From Streptomyces candidus (GTDB lineage Bacteria; Actinomycetota; Actinomycetes; Streptomycetales; Streptomycetaceae), in assembly GCF_014207445.1 (NCBI RefSeq), contig NZ_JACHEM010000010.1, positions 248,001-312,000 on the forward strand: 64,000 nucleotides of DNA. The letters run 5' to 3'. Below, in pieces: positions 63,391 to 64,000 of the stretch. The position numbers were made by a program, and so were the translations under genes. Numbering within the stretch: the stretch's first letter is position 1; every line of letters begins with the position of its first letter. The notes under the pieces are model-generated. The model was not told the DNA's origin. It saw only the letters and a list, made by a program, of their open reading frames with translations, and did no database searches.

Positions 63391-64000
63391 GAACCGAGCC
63401 GCCGACGCCGTCCCGATCACCCTCCTGCTGGTCGACGACCACCCCGTCGTACGGGACGGTCTGCGCGGCATGTTCGAGGCGGCCCCCGGCTTCGAGGTGC
63501 TCGCCGAAGCCGAGAGCGGCCCCCGGGCGGTCGAACTGGCCGCCTCGCTGACCCCCGACGTCATCCTCATGGACCTCCGCATGCCGGGCGGCGGGGGAGT
63601 GGCCGCCATCGCCGAACTCAAGCGCCGCGGCCTTCCCTCCCAGGTCCTCGTCCTCACCACGTACGACACGGACACCGACACCCTTCCCGCGATCGAGGCG
63701 GGCGCCACCGGCTACCTCCTCAAGGACGCCCCGCGCGACGAACTCTTCTCAGCGGTACGGGCGGCCGCCGCCGGCCGCACGGTGCTCTCCCCGGCCGTCG
63801 CGGCCCGTCTGGTCACCCGGGTCCGCAACCCCCGCCCCGCGTCAGCCACTTCGCCGTCCCCCCTCTCCGCCCGCGAACGCGAAGTCCTCGCCCTGGTGGC
63901 CAGGGGCACCTCCAACCGCGAGATCGCCCGCATCCTCTTCATCAGCGAGGCCACCGTGAAGACGCACCTCACCCACCTGTACGCCAAACTAGGCGTCAAC
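63383..64000 (+). CDS. NarL/FixJ-type response regulator (cut by the window end)
   Basis: The first 206 codons of a response regulator. The receiver domain has the acidic pair in LLLVDDHPVVRDGLRGMF, the phosphorylated Asp in DVILMDLRMPGGGGVAAI, the Thr in VLVLTTYDTDTDT and the Lys in GATGYLLKDAPRDELF. A LuxR-type HTH follows: LSAREREVLALVARGTSNRE then IARILFISEATVKTHLTHLY. Only the last few residues are missing. ATG 63383 overlaps the kinase stop. With the kinase it probably controls the linked ABC-2 exporter. Confidence 0.95.
   Translation, partial: MPENRAADAVPITLLLVDDHPVVRDGLRGMFEAAPGFEVLAEAESGPRAVELAASLTPDVILMDLRMPGGGGVAAIAELKRRGLPSQVLVLTTYDTDTDTLPAIEAGATGYLLKDAPRDELFSAVRAAAAGRTVLSPAVAARLVTRVRNPRPASATSPSPLSAREREVLALVARGTSNREIARILFISEATVKTHLTHLYAKLGVN

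Overview
The window looks like a chromosomal segment of a Streptomyces or very close relative. It is extremely GC-rich, has dense GTG/ATG starts with ATGA/GTGA overlaps, carries families typical of Streptomyces (CslA/GlxA, DUF6230/DUF6114, DUF3817, GlgE pathway, HelR), and many regulators appear to be read from leaderless mRNAs. From memory, the order marR-DUF3817-icmA ... pyk-ackA-pta-pfkA ... helR/glgB-mak-treS-glgE-glgP-metalloprotease-ABC exporters matches the SCO54xx region of S. coelicolor; I could not run a comparison. No rRNA, tRNA, CRISPR array, insertion sequence or prophage was seen.

Layout. 1-3.7 kb: a leaderless marR, three overlapping AIM24-family genes, and a DUF3817/thiamine-binding pair. 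3.7-5.9 kb: an operon of a polyketide-cyclase-like (SRPBCC) protein, a DUF4166 protein and a TetR regulator behind two identical operator-like palindromes. 6-11 kb: cellulose-synthase-like CslA, radical copper oxidase GlxA and a convergent GH6 glycosidase. 11.2-14 kb: marR, DUF3817 and isobutyryl-CoA mutase large subunit icmA under a perfect 22-bp palindrome. 14.2-17.8 kb: aldo/keto reductase, a decayed sugar epimerase, a TetR regulator, and a YbbN-like protein whose thioredoxin core is scrambled by two compensating frameshifts. 18.4-21.4 kb: a secreted/membrane triad. 21.5-27.8 kb: pyruvate kinase, acetate kinase, phosphotransacetylase and divergent phosphofructokinase. 27.8-33.5 kb: HTH regulator/dicarboxylate symporter pair, TetR/MFS efflux pair with three operators, and a STAS anti-sigma antagonist. 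33.6-47.7 kb: HelR-type RNA polymerase recycling ATPase behind a leader with two mini-ORFs, then the GlgE alpha-glucan pathway (glgB, mak, treS, glgE) and divergent glgP. 47.8-52.1 kb: M4 metalloprotease, NfeD-like and SPFH proteins. 52.1-59.9 kb: two heterodimeric ABC exporter pairs. 60.4-64 kb: an ABC-2 transporter with a sensor kinase and a response regulator cut by the window end.

How it works together. The central part is a carbon-flow hub: PfkA and Pyk (glycolysis), Pta-AckA (acetyl-CoA overflow and acetyl-phosphate), and trehalose-to-glucan conversion in which TreS makes maltose, Mak makes maltose-1-phosphate, GlgE polymerises it, GlgB branches it and GlgP degrades it. CslA/GlxA build and modify a surface glycan at hyphal tips, and IcmA links valine/fatty-acid carbon with polyketide precursors. 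The regulators mostly sit beside their likely targets, with visible palindromic operators.

Best candidates for something new are the HelR leader mini-ORFs, the DUF6230-DUF6114-exported triad, the complementary loss of nucleotide-site motifs in the 52-56 kb ABC pair, the CGTACG repeat cluster plus orphan palindrome at 60.1-60.3 kb, and the compensated frameshift in the YbbN-like gene.
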